From Nocardia ninae NBRC 108245 (GTDB taxonomy: Bacteria; Actinomycetota; Actinomycetes; Mycobacteriales; Mycobacteriaceae), in contig NZ_BJXA01000004.1 in the NCBI RefSeq assembly GCF_007990755.1, forward strand, positions 62,001-126,000: 64,000 nt of DNA. The letters run 5' to 3'. Positions 63,357 to 64,000 of the stretch are shown in pieces; within the stretch, counting starts at the first letter, position 1; the number at the start of each line of letters is the position of its first letter. Below the pieces are notes generated by a model. It saw only the letters and a program-made list of their open reading frames with translations. It was not told the origin of the DNA and did not search any database. The position numbers and the translations under genes are program-made.

Positions 63357-64000
63357 TCAGTCGCGGGTCAGCTTGCGGTGCGTAACCCGGTGCGGGCGGG
63401 CCGCTTCCAGGCCGAGGCGCTCGATCTTGTTGGCCTCGTAGGCCTCGAAGTTGCCCTCGAACCAGAACCACTTGGCGTCGTTGTCGGCGTCGCCTTCCCA
63501 CGCCAGGATGTGGGTGCAGGTGCGGTCCAGGAACCAGCGATCGTGGGAGATGACCACGGCACAACCCGGGAACTGCTCGAGCGCGTTCTCCAGCGAACCC
63601 AGCGTCTCGACGTCGAGGTCGTTGGTCGGCTCGTCGAGCAGGATCAGGTTTCCACCCTGCTTGAGGGTGAGCGCCAGGTTCAGCCGGTTCCGCTCACCAC
63701 CGGAGAGCACGCCGGCTGGTTTCTGCTGGTCCGGACCCTTGAAGCCGAACGCGCTGACGTACGCGCGCGACGGCATTTCCTGGTTACCGACCTGGATGAA
63801 GTCGAGCCCTTCGGACACGACCTGCCAGACGTTCTTCTTCGGGTCGATGCCTGCCCGGTTCTGGTCGACGTAGCTCAGCTTGACCGTCTCGCCGACCTTC
63901 ACCTCGCCGCTGTCGGGGGATTCGAGCCCGACGATGGTCTTGAACAGCGTGGTCTTACCGACACCGTTCGGGCCGATGACGCCGACAATGCCGTTGCGCG
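63357..64000 (-). CDS. ettA: Energy-dependent translational throttle protein EttA (3' part)
   Basis: The C-terminal ~214 residues of an ABC-F protein; the 5' part lies beyond the right edge. Visible are the second Walker A (G-P-N-G-V-G-K-T-T), the Y-V-D-Q-N-R segment after it, the signature L-S-G-G-E-R-N-R, Walker B L-I-L-L-D-E-P-T-N-D-L-D, and the H-switch S-H-D-R-W-F-L-D-R. EttA binds the ribosomal E site and gates the first elongation cycle according to ATP level. Matches Rv2477c in position. Length and start cannot be judged here. Confidence 0.93.
   Translation of the reverse strand, partial: RNGIVGVIGPNGVGKTTLFKTIVGLESPDSGEVKVGETVKLSYVDQNRAGIDPKKNVWQVVSEGLDFIQVGNQEMPSRAYVSAFGFKGPDQQKPAGVLSGGERNRLNLALTLKQGGNLILLDEPTNDLDVETLGSLENALEQFPGCAVVISHDRWFLDRTCTHILAWEGDADNDAKWFWFEGNFEAYEANKIERLGLEAARPHRVTHRKLTRD

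Overview
The window is GC-rich chromosomal DNA from a mycolic-acid actinomycete, most likely Nocardia or a close relative. Evidence is gene content and order: paired clpP1/clpP2 next to tig, a group II truncated haemoglobin, a CPWC thioredoxin-fold reductase of the mycothiol type, a 1650-residue NAD-glutamate dehydrogenase, the actinobacterial cytochrome oxidase subunit CtaJ, and XRE-DUF5753/DUF397 pairs. The backbone clpX - clpP2 - clpP1 - tig - lipP - nei - rpiB - DsbA-like - pepN - DUF5130 - glbO - aglA - (Rv2474c-like) - thioesterase - gdh - ettA follows the Mycobacterium tuberculosis Rv2457c-Rv2477c region, from memory of that genome. Accessory blocks are inserted into it.

Layout. 0.3-9.6 kb: accessory genes (XRE/DUF397 pair, ADP-ribosylglycohydrolase, PAS-ANTAR regulator, AlkD-like and DinB-like proteins, secreted alpha/beta-hydrolase, LysE exporter with divergent Lrp regulator, L7/L12-like protein, STAS protein). 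9.7-15.2 kb: protein quality control (clpX, clpP2, clpP1, tig, lipoprotein FKBP). 15.3-23.4 kb: phosphoketolase, glycosyltransferase, then the Hen1-Pnkp RNA repair pair. 23.7-32.8 kb: secreted protein, lipP, a TetR-controlled MFS pump, trans-aconitate methyltransferase, an HspQ homologue, a flavodoxin-like protein, and an ECF41 sigma factor operon. 33.06-33.25 kb: tRNA-Pro and tRNA-Gly. 34-43 kb: diguanylate cyclase, nei, rpiB, M48 peptidase, DsbA-like, an FAD reductase, an ECF42/DGPF pair, NUDIX, purC. 43-48 kb: pepN, NmrA, DUF5130, ctaJ. 48.1-51.8 kb: an AT-richer island with one large gene, an XRE-type helix-turn-helix joined to two apparently inactive NlpC/P60-like domains. 51.8-64 kb: aglA, glbO, HNH protein, azlCD with an XRE-cupin regulator, thioesterase, gdh and the 3' part of ettA, which runs off the right edge.

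The observations most worth following are the XRE/degenerate NlpC-P60 island and its flanking TTGGA/TTCCA motifs, the Hen1-Pnkp cassette whose Hen1 carries a long acidic/alanine-rich linker, a matched pair of ECF41-type promoter elements that ties the flavodoxin gene to the sigma factor operon, near-identical operator palindromes at the tetR start codon and the MFS promoter, and an HspQ homologue under a perfect palindrome. All functional calls come from reading the sequence; no searches were run.
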